Under the pieces are notes generated by a model that saw nothing but the letters and a program-made list of their open reading frames with translations, did no database searches and was not told the DNA's origin. Shown piece by piece: positions 23,501 through 35,393 of a stretch of DNA of 64,000 bases; position 1 is the first letter of the stretch; each line of letters starts with the position of its first letter. Source of the DNA: Blasia pusilla (Eukaryota; Marchantiophyta; Marchantiopsida; Blasiales); contig CM114275.1 of assembly GCA_050084515.1 (NCBI GenBank), forward strand, positions 806,001-870,000. The letters are read 5' to 3'. Position numbers and translations under genes: made by a program.

Positions 23501-25227
23501 GCGGTGATGCACTAACAAACTCCACTAAACTCTTCCCCTTGTCTGAAGACGACACAGAAGGAGATTGAGGCGGTCCCTCACGTGGAGATCCTCGAAATCT
23601 CCCGCCACTCTGCGTAAACCCTCTAGAGCTACTCTCAGGTCCACCACCTTGCCTCTCAAATTACGGAAAGGACATCGTGATGAACCTTGTGCTCCTCTCA
23701 CACGATCACTCTCAACCCCATGAGTAATCACTCAATCACTCAAACTAAACATGCGGCACTCAATCTACACTCTCTCATTGAGACGTGTGCTCTGCCGCAA
23801 CAAGCAGCGTGGTAAGGCAAATCAACTATTGTCCTATCATCTCATCGAGAGGACATACCCTCAACTCTAGACATCCCACACAGATCTATGTCCTCTAAAC
23901 CCATACATCAATGATGCTCTCAACATTTGTACGAAACAAAAATCCCAAATAACTACCCAATACCCAGAAATCCCTAACACTTGCAAGGCAAAAGACCATA
24001 ATGGGTAATCTGAATGAATGTCGATCCATCGTCACCAGCTGCAAACCTTGACCTACTCGAGTATAAAGACGAACTCCTCCAATCAGCAAGTTGTACTCCT
24101 CTGGTACTGACTATGCTCCAAAATCTCCTCAATGTGCGGTGCGGCACCAACGGCACGGAACGGCTACAAACGGCACATCACTCCGGAATGGGATGCAGCA
24201 CTTAGAGACATACCCTCCTCACTCAATAAAACATAATCTGCTCCCCACTGATGGAGTGGCTCCGCGATCGAGACGCTGCGATGCAGTCACAAACAGCACG
24301 ACGTGGCAATTGGCAGCGCGTTGCGGCTACGGGCGTCACAACACACTTCTCGATTGTCGTCGAGCGGCTACCAATCACAACATAGCAAAGTGGAAGAGAA
24401 GACCTTTTTGCGATCCCATGAATCCAAAAAGGTCATCTTATCGAAGTTGCAAGTTAACAAGTGGCGAAGACTCATACGAAGTCACTAAGTACGGCAGCGG
24501 TGGCCCTACCTAGCCTTAAACAATGTGGGCGGCTGGACGCAATCCTGAACGCCGCGGCAACGACAACTGCCAACGATGACGGCGGTGATGGTGGCAAGCG
24601 ACGGCTGTGGCAGCGACAGGCTACGGTGGCGGAAGAGGGCGACGACGCAGACGACGACGATAAGGGCGATGGCGCTGCCAACGGTGGCGGTTGGTTTAGG
24701 GTTTGATAATTTTACTCAAAAAATTGGGTAGTTTGCAAAATGGGTCATAACTTTCTCCTTGCAGCTCCAAATTACGCACTGTTGTTGCACAACGTGCACA
24801 ACTTTAGAATCTATGACGGCGTCAAATTTTTTTCCCATTGGACCTTCCCATAAAAATTGATGGGGATTGTCGTAAAGCTCTTGAATCAGTTTTCCTACAA
24901 GAAATTAGGAAACGCTTCCGCGCTTTTTTCTCCCAACGGAAATTTCAATAAAATCAGAAATCAAAGAGGTACATGATGCTCCCGAGAGCATCGGCATAGC
25001 AAAATATGCCCCCATACTCAATCTCTAAAGAAATTTGGGCAATACTTCCGCGCGCCACTCTTCCACACAAAAAATCGGCAAAGAAATAGCAAAATCAAGC
25101 GGCTCTTGCTCCGGTGAGCACTCCCATGAGCTGCTGAATGATGAACACAATCCCCGACGGGCACTACCAACGAGTGACCAACGACCTCTTCCATTGAAAA
25201 TCTCTCACCCCTTCATTCTCTCTTTGT
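23501..25227 (-). other. Leader region of element A
   Basis: About 1.7 kb between the 5' terminal segment and gag. It includes a GC-rich, triplet-repetitive stretch (about 24490-24700), followed in element sense by less biased sequence. There is no similarity to the element B leader that I can see, and no recognisable protein. It may include captured host sequence. Confidence 0.4.
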
Positions 25228-25401
25228 AAATCAATAAAATCTCACATGAACATCTCACACCAAACTCTCCATGGTGTACACTCCCTCTCATATCAAACCA
25301 AAGCCACTCTCCTAATGAGAGGCTTAGGTTATACACATAAGGTAAGGAAGATCATAGCTAGCTCCGCCGCCTCATGCCAAGAGGTTCAACAAAGAAAGAA
25401 T

Positions 25402-25491
<90 letters not shown>

Positions 25492-25768
25492 GTAACCTAT
25501 GCTCGCAGATCACCTCCTTGGCTCTTGACCTATTGTAATGGGTCAAGGGCCTCTTCCCAAAATGGAAAGTTAAATATACTCCAAATGGAAACTTATTTGA
25601 AATAGAAAGTTTCTATATATGGCTCCAAATGAGTTGAAACGAAGTGGAAACCTGCTTTGGCAGGTTACCCATGACCTTAGAAGGTCATCATCGACCTCTT
25701 AAGGCTGTCCTCTAGTATCTTTGAAGGCGCTCTACTAGATCTCGCCGATCTATCCTAAAGACATGACA
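25228..25768 (-). repeat. 5' terminal segment of element A
   Basis: In element sense it begins TGTCATGTCTTTAGGATAG. It matches the larger part of the 640-bp units at 4359-5002 and 57017-57658. The adjoining 130-bp segment found in those units is absent here. It contains two hairpin-forming sequences (plus strand about 25650-25710) and an expanded CT tract. Confidence 0.7.
25402..25489. repeat. (CT)n microsatellite, about 43 units
   Basis: An uninterrupted CT dinucleotide tract. The aligned place in the related units holds only a short CT-rich segment, so the tract expanded in this copy. Confidence 0.95.
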
Positions 25769-26927
25769 CATCGGGAAAGATGTTTGAATTTGAGATAATT
25801 ATAAATAATTAATATTAAAAATATTAAAACCTTTTCCATTCTTATTTTCTGTTTAGTTTAGGGAAAAATTAAAGGAAAAGACTTCATGAAGAAGCTTCAT
25901 GTCTGATCGGTGTCATTCATTCATCGGTCTTCAAAGTGAGCTATCACCCTTAATAGTTTGATATGTATTGAACAAGTCTGCGGCCCTTTGAGAGGGGTGG
26001 GGGAGAAAGTAATAAGTGAATAGCCTAGATGAGAAAAAAACCACGAAATGTATGTAGGGGTTCTAAAGAAGGTCCCAAATTCCTTGCCTTTTGATAGGAT
26101 TACGAATGAATTCTTCTAGTGAGATATTTTTGACTTTTTTGTATTTTTGGGTCTCTAATCTTATTAGGGTCTCTCTTAAGTGGTGAATGTTCTTCATGTA
26201 ACTTCTTTTTGTATCCATATAGTGCTTCCTCTGCCATTTGACATCTACATTTTCATTTTCTTACCCATGATTGATTCATTACAATCTCCATCTCTCCCTC
26301 CTTGTTTCGATTTATTTTGATATGGTTTTGTCTGTTTACTTTTCAAAATCTTAGCATCTCCATGATGCCACTATTTGTGTTTGGGGATGGGGATTAGGTT
26401 TAGAAGTACTAAGTGAGAAAGGTAGATGAGAGTATATTCTAGGGATCCATTATCATAGACGAGAAGAGTTGAGTATCATTTTCACTAGTTCAAAAGGATT
26501 AAGGTTTCTCTTATTGGCGAGTCATTTCCATGCCTCGACCTACACAAGCCCTCCATGTGGGGCCTTGTGGGCCGTCTAGTTGGGATACCAATTGCTCTTG
26601 TTGTCCTGAATTCTTCACTTATTTAGGAATTTAGAACTTCTCAATGGCTAAGCATCTTGACTTTGATAGATTTGGATGGATGGTTCCTCCGATCAACCAT
26701 GGATGCTCCCACGCTTCTTGCAACATCATTCCCTCATGAGTCATAGGAGTTGTTGAGGGTCCACCTTGGCAACATTATAGGTTTCTTTCAGATCCATTTT
26801 CCTAAGATTATTCCACAAAATCCCCAATGTTATTTGGTATAACCTTTGTCTTGCTTCCTTCTCCCCCTAGCTGGGATGAGACCTTGGGGAATTTATTGTT
26901 CATTAGATTATTTGCCCATGTGCAAGC
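25769..26927. other. Spacer between elements A and B
   Basis: AT-rich DNA with no recognisable gene. Short frames lack similarity or splice context. Confidence 0.4.
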
Positions 26928-27290
26928 TAAGACTTATCAAAGAGAGAATGAGCTCTCAAAGTCTATCTCTTTTAGGTATACCCTCTCCTCCCCTAATCCT
27001 TCTTCTTGGTGACCTATATACATATGTCACCTCTGTAATCCCTACCCTTTATAGGGGATGATGAGGCACCTTCCATATGTAGGAATTCATTATGTCAAAA
27101 ATAAGGAATGTAGTAGAAATAATAAGTTCTTCCAAATATCCCCAAACGAGCTCTAGGAAGAAATGATTACACTCATGTTTCACATATTCTTGGAAGGTCA
27201 TCCTTGATCTACAAAGGTCGAAGCCTGACCTCTCCGAGAACATGGAGCAGATACTGTGTGCTCTCTAGTGAATGACTTGACATATGCATT
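26928..27290 (-). repeat. Diverged remnant of the family terminal segment
   Basis: Contains the landmarks of the 5' terminal segment in the same order (AAAGAGAGAATGAGCTCTC, then AGGTATACCC, then AAGGTCATCCTTGATCTAC), but with much higher divergence. It is probably an older relative of the units at 4359 and 57017. Confidence 0.5.
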
Positions 27291-27483
27291 CTGTATTTTA
27301 ATAGTGAAATCATGTTATTCATATATCATACAAGAAATATTTATTATTTACTTTCAATCCACAAGCTCCATCCACATAAGAACGCATGGTCTTGTTCCTT
27401 TCATGCTGTTGTTCGATAAAAACTATATAAAAAACTCTATCCGTTGATATGATCCCGCCATACAAAACAATGCTCATAGGGAG

Positions 27484-27487
27484 CATC
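27484..27487. repeat. Target-site duplication (left) of element B, CATC
   Basis: CATC precedes the TGTC start of element B, and the same four bases follow its GACA end at 37394-37397. Four bases alone could match by chance; the agreement with the TGTC/GACA boundaries is the stronger point. Confidence 0.55.
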
Positions 27488-28850
27488 TGTCATGACCATA
27501 CGGATTATGTCGTAGAGTATAGTGTGCTAGTAGAGGCCATACCTTATGTAGGGCTGTAGTGTCTAGGTAGAGATGCGGTTTCATACATAGGATTGGGGGT
27601 TACTCAGTTGAGGGTGACTTTTCCAGTAGGGCCCGCTCTTAGGTTGTAGGATATAGTATGGAGTGCACTCAAAGAATAGTTAGTTCTTTGAGTTGAGCCT
27701 GTTGCGTTGGGAGTTAGCCTTGGTAGCGAGTAGAGCTCTTGGCTATGGTGGTTCCCGCAAACTTTGACCTGGATTCTCCCATCGTGGAGTGGGTTTGGTT
27801 CGATTGTATGTGATTCTATACATTTTTGATGACATTAGGTCTTTCACGGATTTCAATCAAATAACTAGAGTAGATCGATGGTAGCTTCGATTGTGGATCA
27901 GTAGGATCTGGTTAGGGTTGATTGTGTACTCAGCCGTGGATGTTCGTGGCTTGTGGCCTATGTTGGAGGTGAGAATCTGGTGCGTGGTTTTTTGGTAAAG
28001 AAGCGCCTTGCTGTGAGGTTTCCAACGCGCTTTAGATCGCCGGATTTCGTTAAGGGAGTTGGAAGTTATCAAGGATTGAAGATTCTGGTTCGTGTTCGAA
28101 GGTTTTCTGATGTGGAGAGCTTGGAGTGCGGAAGCTCTCTTGAAGTTCATCCAGATCGGGTGAGAGATTCCGATTGCTACTTGTATTTTGATCTCATGTG
28201 AAGCTATCTGCTCGAGTATGTGGAGCGTTGCGGATATCTGCGTGCATGAATCTGGGCGGAAGTGCTGTCGGATTTACGATTCTGGAGGTGTATAGACAGC
28301 AAGTTTGTATGATTTTTAGCTCGGAGCACAAAACTCGGTTGTAGCTGATTTTTTGTGGAGAGATAACTATGGTGGTCAATTGAATTCTGGTTGAAACAGA
28401 TTTAATTTTGGTTGAGGATTTGTGGAGTAATTTCTGATTTGTGGACAGCGGATTGGAGGGGCTGGTTGGTTGGTGACTCGTTCGTTGTTGGGCCTCTCTC
28501 CATAGTGAAGCATGGCAAAGCGTGGCGAACGGGGTGATAGGGGCATGTCTCGAGTATTTCTCGAGCATTTTGAGGCTTCGAGGCAACTCGTGGTAGCTCG
28601 GGGCGAATGGGCGTGAGAGGCGGAGTAAGGAGCAAGGAGCAAGGAGCAAGCAAGCATGCTTGCTTGCTTGGGCGTGAGGCAATTTTTGCAGGATTTGTGA
28701 TTTGAGTGTTGCATAACTGGTCATCCATCTTTGGGCTATTCTGCCTGGAAGACGCTTAACTGCTGAGTTCTTAACTATGCTTGTGTACACATTGGTGTAG
28801 CTCATTTGGTGTTGTTCGGAGATGTGTTAGGCGCTTTATGCATCTCAAGT
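27488..28850 (+). other. Leader region of element B
   Basis: About 1.4 kb before gag. The first bases resemble the 5' terminal segment of element A only weakly (shared TGTCATG and CTAGTAGAG). An 82-codon frame at 27953-28201 has no recognisable similarity. I found no clear tRNA primer-binding site. Confidence 0.4.
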
Positions 28851-28936
28851 TTTTTGGTTGATGGACCTCTAGCGCATAGTATCGTGTAGCCTCTCCATGC
28901 AGGTGATATTTTCATCGACCCGCAGTATCGAGTGTT

Positions 28937-30876
28937 GCAGCTCCATTGATTTGGGACATGGATGGGATATATGGGGCCATAAAGGGCCCACAAAAATACT
29001 TGAGTGCAATGGGCACCATTGAGTTGGAGGACTTCATGTAGGAGTTTGTTACGTGGTGTGATATGCAGATGTTGCGGAACGCCACGTTGTTTACACCCTT
29101 CTTGGCTTGGAAGTGATTGTTTTAGCACTTGGAGGGACCACCCATGGACAATTACCATGAGTTCATGAAGGACCATGTTGTTGAGATTGAGGCGTGGAGA
29201 CAATATTTGTCTCCACGCTATGTGTCTATCACCCATGGTGGTATTGGTAGTAGTGCTCCTACTATGCCAGCCAGCCCGACGTTGAGTGGTACGAGTACAA
29301 GCCGGAGTGGGGGTACCAGTGGAGGTACCAGTGGGGATACTAGTGGAGGTACTAGTGCCCCACCATCATTCAGCCCCGTTGCAGAGTTCTTCAAGAGGTT
29401 GAAGAAGAACTATCAAGGAGTGAAGATAGAGAAGTTGAGGAGTCTTTAGGAATTTGAGTGAAAGACTGGTGAGAGTCTTCGTGAGGCATACATTCGCATG
29501 CGACGTTTGATTTCGATTCGCAGGTGTGGAGGCTCGAGGAGTCGATTTTGGTATGGGATCTTGGACAGAGAGTTACGCCGCAGGGTACGTGATGCTACTC
29601 TTATGAGTGATGATTCATCCTCATTGACCCATGTGTTTGCTCTATGTGAGAAGATTGAGCTTAATATGGTGAAGGAGAGAGTGGTGACATCCGCATTCAG
29701 TAGGGATACAACTACTACTTCTCGTGTTCAGCAGCCCACCTCACAATCTCGTTCTAGTGGTGGTGGTAGTAGCATTGGGAGTCGTGGGGGTACACACGAC
29801 CTCAGTTAGGCCCTAGAGGGACACTTGCGCAGAGACCATTGCCTTCATTTGCTGCCCCGCAGCAAGGACAGTCATGTTGGACATGTGGAGGTGATCATGT
29901 TAGGAAGTTTTGTCTCCAAGAGGATGGGAGACGGACTTTGGAGGATGGGTCTCAATCGGCCCCAACTTAGTGTGATAATTGCGGGAGACCAGGTCATCTT
30001 GGAGAGCGTTGCTTTGATCTTCATCCAGAGTTGAGATCAGGCCGCGGCCGTGGTGAAGTAGCTCCGAGAGGCCGAGGTGGTAGAGGTGGTAGGGGTGGTA
30101 GAGGTGGACCAGTGCTTGGAGAGCCTACGGTGGCTACCCCTACCACTACGATAGAGTCAGCTATGGCTGCCAGGATTGAGCAGTTGGAGCAAAAGTTGGC
30201 TACTATGGCTGATATCTAGCATAGATCACGTTCGGAAGCAGGGGCTTCCACCTCTTATGGAGGGGATGATTTCTCTTATATGGCGAGTGTAGTACAGGTT
30301 GAGGCATCAACTGCAGTTACGAGAGGAGCCACTCGAGCCTCAGAGCCATGTGGTACTACTGTGGAGTTGGATCCATAGAGGGGTGAGGCTGGGAGGCAGG
30401 CTAGGCTTCCCCAGTCATTCTTGTTGTCTGAGGTGCTTAGGACTCCATCCATGGTTCCAACGCAGCCTATTGAGCCGACAATGGGGACTGAGGCATCTAC
30501 ATCGCGTCTAGTAGACACGGATGCAGCATCCAGTGCAGTATTGCAGATGGCAACTTCAGTGTTGGGATCCCCATTGTTTTCGGCCACGGAACTGTTGGCT
30601 TTAGGAGTTGACTTAGCTTATGTATTTCAGCTAGCAGCCACGTTGTGTGAACGTGGGGGTGTTACTGCTACACGCGTTGAGGTGGATGAGGGTGTTGCGG
30701 TGGAGCGATCCTTTATGTCATGTGTAGCATTGAGTACTAGTGCTACTTGGCAGGCAACATCGGCGAAGATGGATGCATTACCAGCCCGGACAGCCATTGA
30801 TCGTGAGAGGCTTACACCTGGTGTATGTATGTTGGACAGCCGGAGTGGGATTTTTGATTGGTGAGTCCTACACGAC
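28937..30876 (+). pseudogene. Element B gag with two zinc knuckles and RG-rich stretch
   Basis: The start region includes PQKYLSAMGTIELEDFM. The gag core (29129-29810) reads MDNYHEFMKDHVVEIEAWR, then a Gly/Ser/Thr repeat spacer (GGTSGGTSGDTSGGTS), then NYQGVKIEKLRSL and GESLREAYIRMRRLIS. Two CCHC knuckles follow: CWTCGGDHVRKFC near 29877 and CDNCGRPGHLGERC near 29970. An RGGRGG-rich segment (30031-30110) follows. A 147-codon frame at 30421-30864 forms a linker towards the protease. In-frame stops occur at about 29449, 29459 and 29967. The role is RNA packaging and particle assembly. Confidence 0.8.
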
Positions 30877-31484
30877 AGGTGTATAGACTAGATAGAGTCT
30901 TGTTAGACTCTGGTGCCCAACCTTTGATGTTGGGAAAGGCGACATGTATTGGTTTGGGTATTCGAAGGTCAGAGCTTGAGCCTTGCCCATTCTAGATTCA
31001 AACGTCACGTGGAGGAGCAAATGATAGGTCTCAATTCATGACACCGGAGAAGTTTTCTGTACAGTTGAGACCAGATCATGCGACTGATAGCTCCCGGTTA
31101 GGAGTACCTGCAGTGGTCACATCAGCCGAGTTGTATGATGTACTAGTTGGAGGAGCAGTATTGTACCCGATGGGTTTCCAGATGGATTACTGGACTGAGA
31201 CAGCGTCTTATAGACCTAGTTGGCAGTCCGGGGATGGACGTATGAGCCAAGTTCCTATGAGATTTATTTATGGGGCTCGATCAGGAGAGTCTTCCCCAAC
31301 GGTGTTAGCATCTGTGGCTGGTTTTAGTGGAGTAGTCACTTGGCCAAGAGACTTTTTGGAGGGTAAGATTTCTGCTATGGATTCTCCTGTGCATGAGGAG
31401 GTAGAGGAGGTCCCTAGTTTTGCAGCAGTGGCATCCTCATCGTTGGATGTGCCACTTTTGAGTTCATGCGGTGCACTACAGTAG
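30862..31484 (+). pseudogene. Element B aspartic protease and linker
   Basis: Active site readable near 30895 as RVLLDSGAQPLMLGKATCIG, an intact DSGA. After a stop and frameshift, the 148-codon frame at 31038-31484 includes ELYDVLVGGAVLYPMGFQMD, also conserved in element A. It bridges gag and the methyltransferase. Confidence 0.75.
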
Positions 31485-31499
31485 GAGGCTGATCGCCTA

Positions 31500-32721
31500 G
31501 TGCTGGAGGCTTGGTGTGAGGCTGTTATACCTCACGAGGAAGAGGAGGCCCTAGGGCGGACTCCTACTTCTGGTCCGGTTGGGTTATCCCCTTTGGATAC
31601 AAGACCCATTGTATGGCAGTATCCACCAGAGGGCATTTGTGTGTTAGATCTCTTTGGTGGGATTAGCACTGGTTTGGCTACAATATTGCAGGCCAGTATT
31701 CCTGTGCGGAGATACGTGTATGTGGAGCAAGATGAGACACCCGGAGAGTCTCATCCCGACATATTGGTCAGTTGATGCGGAGATATCCTGAGTTGTTTCC
31801 GCCATAAGCTATTTGTGGATACCAGCGTGCTTTGCCATCACACATTGCATTGTTGGGGGCGTAGGACCTTGAGAGGTTTGGTCTTGTGGATTTGGTGATT
31901 GTTGGATGGCCATGTCAGGGTCATACACGTGCTGGTCGTGGTGAGGGATTACACGACCCTAGGTCTCGATTGTTTTGGGAGATGTTACGGGTGTTACGAC
32001 ATCTTCAGGTTCATCAAGCACGTGCTCCAGCTTACATTCTAGAGAATGTTCCATTGTTGGGTGACACTCGGACCCGGATGATGGTGAGTGTTCATGAGGT
32101 GCGGTCTTGGATTGGACCAGCGGTGTTGTTGGATGCAGCGCGAGTTGGCTTGCGTGCACATCGTCCACGCTTGTGGTGGACAAACTTGTTGCCTAGGGAG
32201 GTTCTACGTCGAGCATATGATGTAGTGCAGCGGGATCCTTGCCTTATAGTGGATAGTATCTTGGATACTGGGCGACTTTCTCAGGTGGTGAGGGTTATTG
32301 ATCGGTCACCCATGGTAGTGGTGAACCGTATGGGCCATCCTAGGATGACACTACCCACATTTGTGAGTTTTCCCTCGTCACATGCCTACAGGGAAGGTGG
32401 TCCCGGGCTTGTATGGGATTCTCATGTGCGATAGTTGGTGGAGCCTAAAGCTGATGAGAGAGAGAGCGTGCGATGGGATTTGCTACTAGTGTGAAAGTGG
32501 TTGCTTCCATTTTTGAGGCTTCACGACGTCATGTGTTGGGTCAGGCCATGGACCTGAATTGTTTGACTTGGATTTTGAGTCTTGGTATGGCCGAGCAGCG
32601 TCGACTCCGAACTATGTCTGTGGGTCTTCCACCCCTTGTGATGAGCTCGATGGCTACCGGGATGGTAGAGGCATCGGATGGGGGCAAGGAGAGTAGTATT
32701 TTGCATCCTTGGAGTAAATAG
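31500..32721 (+). pseudogene. Element B C5-cytosine DNA methyltransferase domain (DNMT3-like)
   Basis: Transfers a methyl group from AdoMet to C5 of cytosine in DNA; it would act on nuclear or element DNA. Motif I VLDLFGGISTGLATILQ lies at 31641-31690, followed by YVYVEQDE (acidic AdoMet ligand). Motif IV DLVIVGWPCQGHTRAGRG lies near 31889-31940 with catalytic Cys in PCQ, followed by DPRSRLFWEMLRVLRHLQ. Motif VI YILENV is near 32033-32050 and motif VIII AHRPRLWWTN near 32157-32185. The C-terminal block ADERE, then GFATSVKVVASI and ASRRHVLGQAMDLNCLTWI, is at 32450-32580. Motif I (LF.GI.TGL) and the C-terminus resemble DNMT3 more than DNMT1 or bacterial Dcm, although DNMT3 usually has PCN in motif IV. 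Stops and frameshifts near 31775, 31850 and 32434 break it. Confidence 0.85.
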
Positions 32722-32835
32722 GATATAATGGCTGGGCATGTGGAGTTGGTTGCTCATGCTGGTGGAGGAGTTATTTGCTCAGATGATGGTGTAGCTAAGG
32801 GTGTACCATCTTGTAAGGGGGTTGCGTAGCAGCCA

Positions 32836-34350
32836 ATGGCATCGTCCTCTCCCTCTAGTGTGCTAGTGGAGGAGACTTGGGAGCCATTACTTGGGCCCAA
32901 GCTTACGGGAGGTGAGAAACGACGCTTAACACAGTTCCTACGTGCTTATAGGAGTTGTTTTGCCTTTAGCATGAAGGAGTTGGGTGCTTTGGTTGGACCC
33001 AGTATACGGATTGATTTGGCTAGTGATACGCCAATCTTCCGTTGTCCCTACCGATATAGTGATATGGAGAGGGACCTGATTCATAGTAGGACGTTGGACC
33101 TTTTGGAGGTTGGATTAGTGGAGTTGTCGTATGGAGAGTATGCATCAGCCACTATCATGCCTGCTAAAAAGGATATGCATGGCAACTACACGGATAGGCG
33201 GATGTGTGGAGATTACCGTCCTATCAATCGGCAAACCAAAGCCGATAGGTATGCCATGCTTACACATGAGGAGATCTTTGATGTGGTGGGACAGGCAAAG
33301 ATTTTTAGTACTTTGGATCTTCGGGCAGGATACCATCAATTGCCGATTCGCGAGAGTGACAAGGCCAAGAAAACATTTTGGGGTGTCAACTCTCATGGCA
33401 AGGATTGTTTGTACCAGTGGAAATTCTTACCCTTTAGGTTGAAGAATACACCTGCCGAGTTTCAGAGAGTGATGGATAGGATCCTAGCAAGGTTGGATTT
33501 TGTTCGGTGTTACATTGATGAAATCTTGGTGTTGAGTAACACGGTGGAGGAGCATCAGATACATTTGCAGATTGTGTTTGAGCGGGTGAAAGCTCATGGT
33601 CTACGTTTGCATCCAGGAAAGTGTAAGTTCTTCCATGAGGATGTTGAGTACTTGGGTCATGTGATCTATCAAGGTGGTTTGGGAGTTCAGCAAGCAAAGA
33701 TGGAGGCTATTGCACTTATTCCTCGTCTGGTAGATGTGAGTAGAGTTCGGGCATTCATGGGATTGGTGAACTACTATCGGAGGTATGTGAAGGGATTTAG
33801 TGCTATGGCAAAGCCTTTGAACCAATTGCTAAAATCAGATCACGAGTGGCACTGGGGAGATGATGAGGAGAGAACTTTTGTGGAGCTCAAGGCCCAGTTG
33901 ATGACGGCGCCTATCTTGAGGAGACCTATCAGAGGGTGCCCATTTCAGTTACACACTGATTGGAGTAGGTTGGGACTTGGAGCGGTGTTGACACAACATG
34001 ATGATGAGCACATGGAGTTTGTGGTGGCCTATGCAAGTCGTTCGAATAATGCAGTGGAGTGGCGCTATAGTTCATACGAGGGAGAGTGCTTGGCAATAGT
34101 GTGGGCTATGGCACACTTTAGGTGTTACTTGTTTGGCACACAGTTTACCCTTGTTACTCATCACCATCCGCTCAAGTGGTTGATGGAGTCTGACAAGCTT
34201 ACAGGGAAGCTTGCACGGTGGGCTCTTATCTTATAGGAGTATGACTTCCAGGTGGTACATAGACCTGGAGTTGCCAACCTTAATGCTGATGGGTTGAGTA
34301 GGAACCCATGTACTAGCCAAGAGGATGCAACTAGGGCTAGATGGCATGGT
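32836..34350 (+). pseudogene. Element B reverse transcriptase and RNase H
   Basis: The 466-codon frame at 32836-34236 holds most of the RT (ASATIMPAKKDMHGNY, RMCGDYRPINRQT, FSTLDLRAGYHQLPI, FLPFRLKNTPAEFQRVMDRI). The catalytic box reads CYIDEILVLS, so the second Asp is Glu. RNase H follows (LHTDWSRLGLGAVLTQ, EWRYSSYEGECLAIVWA, THHHPLKWLM), with His where Asp is usual in TDH. A stop at 34234 separates the last RNase H segment (FQVVHRPGVANLNADGLSR), which continues in the same frame. Three changes therefore make it inactive as read. Confidence 0.92.
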
Positions 34351-34462
34351 GAGGTTGATGAGGAGATGGTGCCAGGTTGGCATGCATCCGCCTTTTTATG
34401 TTGGTTAGGGGTGGACAGTTGGAGATGGTGGTAGGGATCAACGTGATATTCATGATGATGCG

Positions 34463-35393
34463 TTGGTGTTGGAGTTCCTACGGACCAGTAGGGTGCCAGG
34501 CATAGTGAGTGCCAAGGAGCGAGACCGTATTCTTCAACGTGCTAAGAGGTATCGATTGGAGGGAACACATATTCTACGTGTGTGGGAGGATGGTAGAGTA
34601 CGAGTAGTGTCGCATTTGGCTCAGAGAGAGCACATTGTGCGACATGCCCATGAGGAGTTGGGACATTTTGGGGTAAAGCGTACGTATAGCTTACTCCTTG
34701 GTCAGTATTGGTGGCGTGGCATGCATACTCAGGTGCAGCTGTTGGTATCACGTTGTATGGTTTGTGACCGGGTGAGGGCATCATTCAATGCCCCTACACC
34801 ACAATTACACCCCTTGCCTATTATGGGGTTGGGTTACCGTTGGAGTGTGGACTTTGCGGGACCGTTACCGTTGACTGTACGACATCATCAATATGTGTTG
34901 GTGATGGTGGAGCACTTCTCCAAGTGGATTGAGTTGGTGGCATTACCTGACAAGGCAAGTGAGGGAACGGTGTATGCGTTTCTTGATAGAGTGCTTAGTC
35001 ATTTTGGTGCACCAGCTGAAGTGCTGATTGACCAGGGTATAGAGTTTTAGAGTGAGTTTCAGGTCTTGTATGACAAGGCGTCGATTGATCATCGGACCAC
35101 GTCTCGAGATCATCCAGAGGCGGATGGTCTGGTTGAGCGTGTGGTTCAGACGGTGAAGAGGGCATTGCGCAAGTATGGCCTAAAAAGGGGCATCTTGGAG
35201 ACTGGGATATTCAGTTGCCATGGTTAGCCATGGGGTATAGGTTCAGTCGCCAAGCATCCTTGGCTTCCTTCTGACCTTATTTTCTGTTATACGGCCGAGA
35301 TCCAGACTTGCCAGCAACAATTCGTCGAGAGTCTAGTGAGGTGGTGAACCTTGATGACCCAAAGATGTGGATGAGAGTGTGTTCTCAGCGGGC
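34463..35393 (+). pseudogene. Element B integrase
   Basis: The HHCC domain reads REHIVRHAHEELGHFGVKRT then C..C at CMVCDRV. The core reads WSVDFAGPLPLT (first Asp), YAFLDRVLSHFGAP and VLIDQGIEF (second Asp), then a stop at 35048. DHRTTSRDHPEADGLVERVV follows, supplying the final Glu. The catalytic DDE residues are thus readable, with one in-frame stop between. The C-terminal part is cut at 35393 by a solo LTR and resumes at 36622. Confidence 0.88.

Larger units (their letters stand above)
5005..25768 (-). mobile_element. Element A: Ty3/gypsy-like retrotransposon with DNA methyltransferase and PHD finger, twice interrupted
   Basis: Decayed minus-strand element. In its own 5'-3' direction: 5' terminal segment (25768-25228), long leader (to about 23600), gag with two zinc knuckles, protease, C5-DNA methyltransferase, reverse transcriptase, RNase H, integrase, PHD finger and 3' terminal segment (5132-5005). 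Domain order matches element B at 27488-37393 throughout, so the arrangement is ancestral to both and not a chance juxtaposition. Interior sequence is split by a copia element (7729-12907) and by a truncated gypsy element (13844 to about 19705). All reading frames carry stops and frameshifts. The right flank reads CATC, the same 4 bases that flank element B. The left end abuts a 640-bp family unit, so no target-site duplication can be read directly. Confidence 0.8.

Noticed and set aside
25246-25605. Frames encoding Ser-Leu or Arg-Glu repeats
   Set aside because: Translation of the CT microsatellite; not a gene.
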